From: Actinomycetes bacterium
GTDB taxonomy: Bacteria > Actinomycetota > Acidimicrobiia > Acidimicrobiales > Acidimicrobiaceae
DNA length: 52,529 nucleotides
NCBI GenBank assembly: GCA_021819205.1
Contig: JAKARV010000014.1
Location: 1-52,529 of the forward strand
Direction of reading: 5' to 3'
Below are positions 44,341 through 52,529 of the stretch, piece after piece. Made by a program: the position numbers and the translations under genes. Position 1 is the stretch's first letter; the number at the start of each line of letters is the position of its first letter. The notes beneath the pieces are model-generated. The model had not been told where the DNA came from and made no database searches. It was given only the letters and a program-made list of their open reading frames with translations.

Positions 44341-46401
44341 CTACCCGATCCGTCCCAGCGCGTCCACAGCAACCAGCCTTCCCTCACTCACCGACCAGAT
44401 GGCCGGGTTTACCTCGAACTCCGACGCGCCCCCCAACACAATTCCCGCGACCGCCTCCACCAGCGCGATCAGATCCTCGAGCGCCGCGGGCGAGTGGAGC
44501 CTCCCGCCCGGGAGCACGGCGCGCCCAAACCCCTGTTTGGCCAGCTCCTCAAGGAGAAGCGCACGAGAGTACCTCGACACCAACATCTCCACTCTCCCAT
44601 CGGCGACCTCGGCAAGCACCCCTCCCGGACCGACGATCACCACCGGACCAAACTCCGTCTGCAGGCCGCCAACGATCAGCTCCAGCTCCCCGCCGACTCG
44701 CTCCGCAACCACCACGGCAAGTTCAGGGTCGCCAAGGCGCTCCCGCATCGAGACCAGCTCCGATCCGCAGCGCTCCGGCGGAACGCCGATTACCACCGCT
44801 CCGCTATCGCTCTTGTGGAGCAGGTCGGAGCGGGACGCCTTGATCACCACAGTCGAGTCGAAACAGCTAGCGGCGCTCGCCGCCGCCTCCTGGGATGCGA
44901 CGACCAAAAACCGGGGGACCTTCACTCCAAGGGCGGAGAGCACTCCAAGCGCACCGGCCTCGGCGACTACGCCCGATACCGCAATCGCCCTCTGCTTGAC
45001 CTCCTCCGGTGCCGGAAACGGCCGCGCCAAACTCCTCAAAGCGGCGACCACCTCCACCGACCGCACCGGGTTCGCCATCAACATGATCCCGGCCCCTCGC
45101 AGCACCAGGGCCACCGGGTCGGTGGCCAGCCCGACGACGAAAGTGGCCATCTCTGATGTGCGAGCCACCCCGGCGATCGCCTCCACCGCCGGCAGTGCCA
45201 GGCTTTCGGCAAGCGAGGTATGGCCGAGGAAGACGATCGCCGACCCGTAGAAGCCGGACGCCTCGATCTCGCTAAAGAACCGGCCCGCAATCGAAGCGTC
45301 GCTGAGGAACTGACCGGTAAAGTCGATCGGATTGACCAGCCCGGAGTAGGGAACCAGCGACCGCAACTTTGCCGCAAGCTCGGGGGGAGGCGGATCCAAC
45401 GAAAGGCCCACCTCTTCGGCGCGGTCGGCCATCAGGATGCCGACGCCGCCGGAGACGGTGAGGATGGCATCCCGGTTGTGGACGGGGAGTCGGCGATAAC
45501 CGATCGCCTCGACCATGTCCAGCAGCTCCTCAAGATCCCGGGCCCGGTAGGCGCCGTACCCCGAGAGGACCGCGTCAAAAAGCCGATCATCGCCGACCAT
45601 GGCACCGGTGTGGGAGAGTGCTGCCCGGGCACCGGCGGAGGACCTGCCGGTCTTCAAGAGCACCACCGGCTTTCCGGCATCGGCGGCCCGGCCAAGCGCT
45701 CCGAGCAGCTGGTCCGGATCGCTCACCCCCTCCAGGTACCCGGCGATCACCGATACCTCGGGATCTTCCAAGTATGCCTCGATCCAGTCGGCCACCGTCA
45801 CACTGGCCTCATTGCCGGTGGCCGCCCAGTACCTGACGCCTAGGTGGCGCTGCCGGGCCATGGCGAGAAAGTAAGAGCCGAACGCCCCGGATTGGCAGAC
45901 AAACCCCGCCGAGCCGGGAAGGACCGGCCCCGACTCCAAAGTGGCGGTGAAGCTCGCCATCATCCCGGTCGCAGTGCTGAGGATGCCCAGGCAGTTGGGC
46001 CCGATCAGTTCGATGCCCGCCTCGGCGGCCGTGGTCGACAGCTCGAGCTCTAGCCGTTTCCCCTCCTCGCCAACCTCGCGGTAGCCGGAGGCGAAGACCA
46101 CCACGGTACCAGCGCCAACCTTCGGAGCATCCCTAATCACCTGGAGCGTGGCTTCATGGCCGACGGCGGAGACGACCAGATCGGCTTTGCCCGGGAGCGA
46201 CGCCAGATCCGGATAGCAGGGGATCCCGAAGACCTCCTTATAGCGCGGGTTCACCGGGTAAACTTTTCCGGAAAACCCGGCTCTGAGGGTGGCCGCCACC
46301 GGCCTCCCCCCGATCCGGGCTTCGGTCCCAGAGGCTCCGACGATAGCGATCGACGTGGCGTTCAACGCTGCAATAAGTCCGGAGGGGTCGCTTACCGCCA
46401 C
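44341..46401 (-). CDS. ADP-forming acyl-CoA synthetase (acetate-CoA ligase type), fused subunits
   Basis: The 686-residue protein has the alpha part at residues 1-450: a CoA-binding Rossmann start (IAIVGASGTEARIGGRPV, IPCYPDL), succinyl-CoA-synthetase-like IELIGPNCLGI, and the phosphorylated His in AALSHTGAMVGDD near residue 262. The ATP-grasp beta part lies at about 460-686 (VVIKASRSDLLHKSDSGAVV, VIVGPGGVLAEV). Alpha-beta fusions of this type make ATP from acyl-CoA or the reverse; the acyl group is unknown. Start GTG. It is divergent from dnaE, 153 bp away. Confidence 0.9.
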   Translation of the reverse strand: MAVSDPSGLIAALNATSIAIVGASGTEARIGGRPVAATLRAGFSGKVYPVNPRYKEVFGIPCYPDLASLPGKADLVVSAVGHEATLQVIRDAPKVGAGTVVVFASGYREVGEEGKRLELELSTTAAEAGIELIGPNCLGILSTATGMMASFTATLESGPVLPGSAGFVCQSGAFGSYFLAMARQRHLGVRYWAATGNEASVTVADWIEAYLEDPEVSVIAGYLEGVSDPDQLLGALGRAADAGKPVVLLKTGRSSAGARAALSHTGAMVGDDRLFDAVLSGYGAYRARDLEELLDMVEAIGYRRLPVHNRDAILTVSGGVGILMADRAEEVGLSLDPPPPELAAKLRSLVPYSGLVNPIDFTGQFLSDASIAGRFFSEIEASGFYGSAIVFLGHTSLAESLALPAVEAIAGVARTSEMATFVVGLATDPVALVLRGAGIMLMANPVRSVEVVAALRSLARPFPAPEEVKQRAIAVSGVVAEAGALGVLSALGVKVPRFLVVASQEAAASAASCFDSTVVIKASRSDLLHKSDSGAVVIGVPPERCGSELVSMRERLGDPELAVVVAERVGGELELIVGGLQTEFGPVVIVGPGGVLAEVADGRVEMLVSRYSRALLLEELAKQGFGRAVLPGGRLHSPAALEDLIALVEAVAGIVLGGASEFEVNPAIWSVSEGRLVAVDALGRIG

Positions 46402-46554
46402 GCCGCCACCAGCCCGGTTGAGAGAGTGACCATGCTCGAATGCTAGCTTCGATGCCGGCTGCGGGCAACTACGCCGATCCCGGCGGGATATTGGTCATCG
46501 CATCCAGTCGCGAGGCACCCACGCTCCCCGTACGGCAGCTAGTTTGTCTTTAAA

Positions 46555-49500
46555 ATGAGTTCCTTTGTACATTTGCACACCCACACCGAGTACTCGATGC
46601 TCGACGGGGCCGCCCGCCTCAACGCCATCCTCGACAAAGCGGCACAGGATGGCCAACGCTCCGTCGCCATCACCGACCATGGCAACATGTACGGTGTCCT
46701 CGACTTCTACAAGGGGGCAAGGGAACGGGGGATCAACCCGATCATCGGTATCGAGGCCTACATGGCGGGCAACTCCCGCTTCGACCGGCCAACGCGCCGG
46801 GGCCGAATCGACGACACCGGTGGCGACGGAGAGCGCGGCGAGAAGCTCTATTACCACCTCATCCTGCTTGCCGAGAACAACCAGGGCTACCGGAACCTCA
46901 TCGAGCTCTCTTCCCGGGCCTTCCTCGAGGGCTACTACTACAAGCCCCGCCTTGACTGGGAGCTGCTCGACCGCTATCACGAAGGGCTGATCGCGACCAC
47001 CGGCTGCCTCGGCGGCCTGGTCCTCCAGAGCCTACTCCAAGGCGATTACGACGGGGCGCGGGTTACTGCCGGCCGGCTGCAGGAGATCTTTGGCAAGGGA
47101 AACCTGCTCGTCGAGCTCCAAGACCACGGTCTTAGCGAACAGCGCCGGACCAATCCACAGCTGATCCGGCTGGCCAGGGAGATTGGTGCACCGCTGGTGG
47201 CAACCAATGACTCGCATTACACCGACCGAAAAGATCACGATGCCCACGATGCCCTGCTCTGCATCCAGACCGGAGCTACCCTGGCGGACGAGAAGCGATT
47301 CAAGTTTCACGGCTCGGAACACTACCTCAAGACCGCCGCGGAGATGCGTGAACTCTTCTCCGAGGTCCCGGAGGCCTGCGACCAGACCGAAGAGGTCGGA
47401 GAACGCTGCAACGTCGAGATCGAGTTCGGTTCCGCCAGACTCCCGGAGATCCCGATCCCGGAACGCTTTCGAGTCTCGACCGCCGGCAACTACGACGAAG
47501 ACGCAACCGCCTACCTGCGCGATCTTACCTTCGCCGGCGCGCACGACCGCTACGGCACCGACCTGCCCGAAGAGGTCTCGGCCCGCATCGACTACGAACT
47601 CTCCGTCATCGCCGAGATGGGCTTCTCCGGCTACTTCCTGGTGGTCTGGGACCTGATCCGGCACGCAAAGGAGAGCGGCATCCGCGTCGGTCCCGGCAGG
47701 GGTTCCGCAGCCGGTTCGGTGGTCGCCTACTGCCTGCGCATCGTCGAGCTGGACCCGATCCGTTACGACCTGCTCTTCGAGCGCTTCCTCAACCCGGGGC
47801 GCAAGCAGATGCCCGATATCGACATGGACTTTGACGAGCGCTTCCGCTCCAACATGATTCACTACGCAGCCGAGCGTTACGGCGCTGACCGGGTTGCCCA
47901 GATCGTAACCTTCTCCACCATCAAGGCCCGAGCCGCGGTCCGCGACGCTGCCCGCGTACTCGGCCTCCCCTACAGCGTCGGAGACAAGATCGCCAAAGCC
48001 ATGCCCCCTCTGGTGATGGGGCGCGACACCCCGCTCTCCGCCTGCCTCCAGCTAACCCCCGGACACGAGGGAGGCTACCAGATGGCCGCCGAACTGCGCG
48101 AGATGGTCGCAGCCGACGAAGAGGTCGCGCGGGTGGTCGAGGTGGCGACCGGACTGGAGGGGCTGCGGAGGCAGGACGGAATCCACGCCGCCGCGGTGGT
48201 CATCACCAACGAACCGGTTACAACCTACATCCCCATCCAGCGCAAGCCAGAACCGGGGCAAGACGCCGACTCCGCCCCGATCGTCACCCAGTACGAGATG
48301 CACGGCGTCGAGGAACTCGGCCTGCTGAAGATGGACTTTCTGGGCTTGAGGACGCTATCGGTGATCGACCGAGCGGTCGAACTTATTAGAAGCTCCCGCA
48401 ACGAGGTGGTGGACATCGAGTCAATTCCCCTCGACGACTCCAAGACCTTCGCCCTCCTCTGCGAAGCGGACACCATCGGCGTCTTCCAGCTCGAGGGTGG
48501 GCCAATGCGGACTCTGGTCCGGTCGCTCGCGCCCACGCGCTTCGACGACGTAGCCGCTCTCATCGCCATCTATCGGCCCGGACCGATGGCCGCCAACATG
48601 CACAACGACTTTGCCGATCGCAAAAATGGCCGGCAACCGATCACCTACCTCCACCCCGATCTCGCCGAGATCCTCGGCGATACCTACGGCCTGATGATCT
48701 ATCAGGAGTCGATGATGCGGGTCTCGCAGCGCTTCGCCGGCTACTCGCTAGCCGAGGCTGAGAACCTCCGCAAGGCGTGCGGAAAGAAAATTCGCGAGCT
48801 TATCGCCGCCGAGCGGGAGAAGTTCGTCTCCGGATGCGAACGGACCGGCTACGGCCACGAGATCGGGACCCAGCTTTTCGATATTATCGAGCCCTTCGCG
48901 GACTACGCCTTCAACAAGTCGCACTCCTACGGCTACGGGCTGGTTGCCTACCAGACCGCCTGGTTGAAGGCCAATTACCCGGTCCAGTACCTGGCTGCTT
49001 TGCTTACGTCGGTCCGGGACGACAAGGACAAGACCGCCGTCTACCTTGCCGACGCCGCCAACCACGGAATAGCGGTGTTGGTACCGGACGTCAACCGTTC
49101 GATGTCCGACTTTGCCGTTGTCGCCTCCGATGACGGGGGTGAACAGATCCTCTTCGGCCTTTCCGCCATTCGCAACGTGGGAGAAGGGCTGGTGGCACAC
49201 ATCGTCGCCGAGCGCGAGCGCAGCGGATCCTACGCCAGCTTTGCCGACTTCTGCCTACGCGTCGACGTGACGGTGCTCAACAAACGTACCGTCGAATCGC
49301 TGATCAAAGCCGGGGCCTTCGATAGCCTGGGGCACTCCCGCAAGGGCCTCTTCGAGATCTACGAATCAACGATCGATGCCGCTCTCGAGAAGCGCAAGAA
49401 CGCGGATCGCGGCGTTACCAGTCTCTTCGACGAGCCCTCCGACTCGGAAACGGTGGTATTGCGGCTTGACGTCTCGATTCCCGGAGGCGAGTGGGAACAG

Positions 49501-50127
49501 CGGGAGCTGCTGAAGTGGGAGCGGGAGATGCTCGGCCTCTACGTCTCCTCGCACCCACTGTCTGGATTCGAAAGCCGGCTCAGCGCGCTTGACGCGTTAA
49601 CCGTCTCTGCCCTGATGGAGATGGACGACTTTCCTCGCGAACCGGTAACGCTGGTAGGCGTAGTCACGACGCTCAGCCGACGCTATACCAAGAAGGGCGA
49701 TCTTATGGCCTCCTTCTCCCTCGAGGATCTCGCCAACGGCATCGAGGTGATGGTCTTCCCCAAGGCCATGGCGGAGGTCGGACACCTGCTCGCCCAGGAC
49801 AAAATCGTCAAGGTCACCGGCCGTCTCGATATCCGTGAAGAGCGGCCGAAGCTGATCGCCTCCCAACTGGAGGAGGTCGAGTTTGCCCCCGCGATCGCCC
49901 AGGAAGAGGGCGCGCTCCTGATCGATCTTACCGACGACATCGCAGCCCGTTCCGAGCTCGAACGGCTTCGACGCGTGCTAACCGCCCACGAAGGGAACTG
50001 CGCGGTCTCGCTGCGAATTGCCGGGCATGTCTTTGATCTGCCTTCGCTCCGGATCCCCTACAACAACAACCTGATCGGGCACCTCCGCGAGACCTTTGGC
50101 GACCGCGTGAACGTGCTTAGAGGCTGA
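46555..50127 (+). CDS. dnaE: DNA polymerase III alpha subunit
   Basis: The 1190-residue replicative polymerase starts with the PHP domain FVHLHTHTEYSMLDG and SVAITDHGNMYG. The polymerase core follows: GFSGYFLVVWDLIRHAK, GVGPGRG-type RVGPGRGSAAGSVVAYCL, catalytic PDIDMDFDERF near residue 421, and LKMDFLGLRTLSVID. RPGPMAANMHNDFADRK, fingers FADYAFNKSHSYGYG, a helix-hairpin-helix (KRTVESLIKAGAFDSLG) and a C-terminal OB fold (VTLVGVVTTLSRRYTKKGD) are also present. No intein is seen. Length matches DnaE1. ATG 46555 lacks a strong ribosome site. Confidence 0.97.
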   Translation: MSSFVHLHTHTEYSMLDGAARLNAILDKAAQDGQRSVAITDHGNMYGVLDFYKGARERGINPIIGIEAYMAGNSRFDRPTRRGRIDDTGGDGERGEKLYYHLILLAENNQGYRNLIELSSRAFLEGYYYKPRLDWELLDRYHEGLIATTGCLGGLVLQSLLQGDYDGARVTAGRLQEIFGKGNLLVELQDHGLSEQRRTNPQLIRLAREIGAPLVATNDSHYTDRKDHDAHDALLCIQTGATLADEKRFKFHGSEHYLKTAAEMRELFSEVPEACDQTEEVGERCNVEIEFGSARLPEIPIPERFRVSTAGNYDEDATAYLRDLTFAGAHDRYGTDLPEEVSARIDYELSVIAEMGFSGYFLVVWDLIRHAKESGIRVGPGRGSAAGSVVAYCLRIVELDPIRYDLLFERFLNPGRKQMPDIDMDFDERFRSNMIHYAAERYGADRVAQIVTFSTIKARAAVRDAARVLGLPYSVGDKIAKAMPPLVMGRDTPLSACLQLTPGHEGGYQMAAELREMVAADEEVARVVEVATGLEGLRRQDGIHAAAVVITNEPVTTYIPIQRKPEPGQDADSAPIVTQYEMHGVEELGLLKMDFLGLRTLSVIDRAVELIRSSRNEVVDIESIPLDDSKTFALLCEADTIGVFQLEGGPMRTLVRSLAPTRFDDVAALIAIYRPGPMAANMHNDFADRKNGRQPITYLHPDLAEILGDTYGLMIYQESMMRVSQRFAGYSLAEAENLRKACGKKIRELIAAEREKFVSGCERTGYGHEIGTQLFDIIEPFADYAFNKSHSYGYGLVAYQTAWLKANYPVQYLAALLTSVRDDKDKTAVYLADAANHGIAVLVPDVNRSMSDFAVVASDDGGEQILFGLSAIRNVGEGLVAHIVAERERSGSYASFADFCLRVDVTVLNKRTVESLIKAGAFDSLGHSRKGLFEIYESTIDAALEKRKNADRGVTSLFDEPSDSETVVLRLDVSIPGGEWEQRELLKWEREMLGLYVSSHPLSGFESRLSALDALTVSALMEMDDFPREPVTLVGVVTTLSRRYTKKGDLMASFSLEDLANGIEVMVFPKAMAEVGHLLAQDKIVKVTGRLDIREERPKLIASQLEEVEFAPAIAQEEGALLIDLTDDIAARSELERLRRVLTAHEGNCAVSLRIAGHVFDLPSLRIPYNNNLIGHLRETFGDRVNVLRG

Positions 50128-50512
50128 TGCGCCTGCGTGGCGCCCCTCGCTAAGGCAAGCCGTCACGCCCATCGCTTCCCCACTTCTAATAAATTGCTCT
50201 TCGATATGCTTTCGCCCTCTGCCTCGAAACCGACTCCGGCCACCAAAACCGGTTCCGTTCAGGATGCTGGTACCCGCTCCAAAATACCTAGGCACTCCTC
50301 TTCTGTTCGCTCTCCAGCCGCCGAGTCTCCCCGGTCCGTGCCGCGTGGACCGGACTCTGCAAGGCGGCACCAGTCGTGCCGATGCCTCCCACGTCCGGAG
50401 ACTTCCGTCGTGGTTTGCTTGGAGTCCTGCCGTGAGCGGTAGCTTTACCTTCAACGGTACGAGTACGGACGCCATTGCTGGTGGTTCCAGATGGATGAGT
50501 TCCTAACCGTTG
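50128..50512. other. Gap after dnaE, no gene supported
   Basis: A small GCGCC-TGCGT-GGCGC hairpin sits at 50129-50143, just after the dnaE stop, without a T-run. It is at best a weak terminator. The rest of the 385 bp has short reading frames on both strands but none with a ribosome site or a recognisable product. Composition is less GC-rich than dnaE and it leads into the IS110 remnant. Confidence 0.4.
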
Positions 50513-51893
50513 TCAAGTCTCTATTTGGGAGTCATGATGCAAGGGGGGAGGCGCTTCCCCGGAGCGCCTGGCGACTCCTTCTGCGGTGCGCTCGCCCCCT
50601 TTGTCCGCGGGCGTGAGAGCGCGCCGGGCTAGCCGTGCTTCACGCGGGACTTGGTAGCGGGTTCGGACGATCTTGCGGCCTTCGTCTGCGGTAATCACGC
50701 GGCCGTCAAGATCACGGATCTCGTAGGGGGTGTTGGTTCGCAGGCAAGCGGCGATCCTCGTGAGCAGCACCGCCGCAACACTGCAGGTGGCCGAGTTGTG
50801 GTGTTTCCCCGACTCGCACATGAGCCGCTGATAACGCTGCGCCAGCTTTGGATCGACCTGGCGGGCCATGTTGACCGCTTGGAATAGTGCCCCCCGGAGG
50901 GCAGCATCCCCGCGCTTGGTTGGCCCGCCGTTCGCGCCATGAGGCCTGAGGAGTTCTGTTTGGGAACCAGCCCACTGAAGCTGCGAATCGCCGACAAGGA
51001 GTTGAAACGTTGGACGTCCCCGAGGCGTCCGACGATCTGGGCGGCCAAGATGTCGCCAACCCCAGGTGCGGTCTGGACAAGCTGGAGGGGGTCAACTTCG
51101 TCATGGAGATCGGCGATGCGCCGGTCGATCTCTCGGATCTGAGCACTGAGCGCCAAGGCCACCTCGGCGGCAATGTCCGCAGCCAGCTCATCGAAGTCAA
51201 GACCCTCTTCGCCCCAGATTTCGAAGATCTCCCTCGCCGCCGCCAAGACCCGATCCGCCACGTCTTTGCCATGCACTTTGCGCATCTCGTGACAGAACCA
51301 CCGAGCTAGACGACTGCGACCAACCCGCAGTGCCTTGCGAGGATTGGCCCAACGGATCAGGAATCGAAAGGCCGTTGGGGTCATGGCAGTGCCCAGTGCG
51401 TTGCTCCACCCCGGTCCCATAATTTCGAGAAGCGCATCGAGCCGGGCCATGCATACGGTTCGCCGTTCAACCATCGAACTGCGTTGACGCACGGCTCGGC
51501 GGAGCGGGTTGGCTGCTCCTTCGCAACGTGAGGCGTGAAGCCCCCCGGGATGCAGGCTTGGCAATCGAGCGAGTACTTACGCATCAAGCCGGTCGTTCTT
51601 TGCGTGCTTGTGAAAGTATGCGCGCAGATCAGATGACTGTTCGGGCGGGAGCACGAGCACGGTTGCACCGTGGCGGCGAAACCACGACGCCCCTGGAACC
51701 CGTGCGTTGCGGGTTGGCTCGAGAACCACGACGATCTCCGTCGCATCGTTTGGCACCCGAGCCATGAGCGACATCAAGTCCTCCACGACCGTGCGAAATC
51801 GAACGCCGCTCCGCTTGACCTCGCCGCTACCGGTTGCTCCGGCCGCCACATGGGGGCTCGACACGCGATATCGACTCCAATGACAAATTTCAT
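50513..51893 (-). pseudogene. IS110-family transposase, frameshifted and with an internal stop
   Basis: Conceptual translation gives a nearly full IS110 transposase. The N-terminal RuvC-like DEDD domain has MKFVIGVDIA, IVVVLEPTRNARVPGASWF, and AYFHKHAKNDRLDA. A coiled helical linker follows (LSAQIREIDRRIADLHDEV). The C-terminal part has APGVGDILAAQIVGRLGDV and SFSGLVPKQNSSG with the serine region, then CESGKHHNSATCSVAAVLLTR. Breaks are a frameshift near 51866, an in-frame TAA at 51577-51579, and a frameshift near 50937. Together these make it inactive. The end is the stop at 50513. Confidence 0.92.
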
Positions 51894-52194
51894 AGTGCTC
51901 CTCTCGTTACGAGTGACGAACGCCAACGGCAAGGAGCATCACCAGACATTCACAATGAGGGGTCGCTTTGCGCCCCAAGTTCCAACAGGTTCTACCGCTC
52001 GACGTTGGTCCCCCACGTCGCCGCGAACAACGGCCAAGGCGTCACCACATCATGTAGCGCACCAGTCAAACTGCAGCGACGACGCAGGGGCGTCGGTCGA
52101 GTCTGTCCCCTAGGAGCTCGCGATGCCACAAATGGGCAAGACTTGACAGAACTCAGTATGAATGTCTTCGTGCCGTTTATCTCCGGCCCATAGC
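51894..52194 (-). ncRNA. Candidate IS110 left-end noncoding region (possible bridge RNA remnant)
   Basis: About 300 bp upstream of the IS110 transposase start has no coding sequence of its own. On the transposase strand it contains three hairpins: GACGC/GCGTC at 52081-52094, GGGG-CGC/GCG-CCCC with one bulge at 51959-51976, and CTCGTTACGAG at 51903-51913. IS110-family elements are known to encode a structured guide (bridge) RNA in their noncoding end. The position and hairpins fit, but the RNA is not proven here and the element is dead. Confidence 0.35.
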
Positions 52195-52529
52195 GAGAAG
52201 TCGTACTGGGCCCACTTGCCCGGCTCGGGGATCCAGGGCCAATACACCCGGGCGTTGGCCCGCCTCCAACTTCTCCCTGCGCACGGCCCGCCTTGTCGTG
52301 CGTTCGGATCCCCGGTACCCGAGTGCTGCGAGCCGCTTGTGCACCACTTTGGCCCGGATCTGGCCCCCGGAGGCGTCCACCAGCTCGGTTACGAGGCAAC
52401 GATGATCGGCATCAAAGACCGAGGTGGTCACCTGCCGGACTCCCGATCTGGCAAGCGTTCCCTCCTTCCTCGCCAATACGAGGGCCTTTACGGTGTTCGG
52501 GGAGCAGTGGCACTCCCTGGCGGCTTGGT
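52195..52529 (-). pseudogene. IS21-family (IstA-like) transposase fragment, cut by the window edge
   Basis: Read from the right edge: a helix-turn-helix-like start (AARECHCSPNTVKALVLAR), SGGQIRAKVVHKRLAALGYR, GSERTTRRAVRREKL, a frameshift near 52270, then VYWPWIPEPGKWAQYDFS, where the Asp would be the first DDE residue of an IS21 transposase. The match ends there; the sequence past about 52195 is unrelated. So the fragment is truncated inside the catalytic core on its left side and continues beyond the window on the right. Confidence 0.8.

Overview
The window is high-GC, gene-dense bacterial chromosome. The gene content suggests an actinobacterium: a menaquinone cluster, an AMACR-type CoA racemase, DUF1707 and SHOCT small proteins, a short MenE, and many GTG or TTG starts. 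A deep-branching lineage such as Acidimicrobiia is my guess from the general look of the proteins. No 16S gene or other taxonomic marker is present to prove it.

Left edge (1-3540): a CRISPR array of 27 repeats and 26 spacers enters from outside the window. Its repeats look like those of type II-C (Cas9) systems, read on the minus strand. A decayed ISL3-family insertion sequence and a tRNA-Val(UAC) gene follow. The IS appears to sit inside the hairpin terminator of the tRNA, which once abutted the degenerate end of the array. No cas gene is visible; any would have to lie left of base 1.

Core block A (3550-16425): inositol-phosphatase-like enzyme, b-type-cytochrome-like membrane protein, two HAD phosphatases (one CbbY-like), a small lipoprotein, an exported penicillin-acylase-family hydrolase, a YihY membrane protein, a DEAD-box helicase, a class I glutamine amidotransferase (peptidase C26), a DedA protein, an aquaporin-family channel, and a large exported protein resembling the N,N-dimethylformamidase large subunit.

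Accessory patch (16426-17690): an unrecognised ORF with a proline-rich tail and an IS256-family transposase remnant. Then, on the minus strand, comes a tight four-gene run: methyltransferase, alpha/beta hydrolase, AMACR-type racemase, and an orphan VirD4/TraG-like ATPase.

Core block B (21743-37933): a cell-wall operon (alpha/beta hydrolase, membrane-fused MurF, Ddl, PH-SHOCT protein); RNase D; a flavin-reductase-like protein and a HIT protein whose start codons overlap on opposite strands; TyrS; a nearly complete menaquinone cluster (menD, menH, menA, menB, menE; no menF or menC seen); an APC permease and an SDR.

Core block C (38056-50127): a YyaL/DUF255 thioredoxin-fold protein, a GH2 beta-glucuronidase, an AhpD-like protein, a DUF1707 protein, an ADP-forming acyl-CoA synthetase, and dnaE encoding the replicative polymerase.

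Right edge (50128-52529): decayed IS110 and IS21 remnants. All four IS families seen (ISL3, IS256, IS110, IS21) are broken by frameshifts, stops or truncation.
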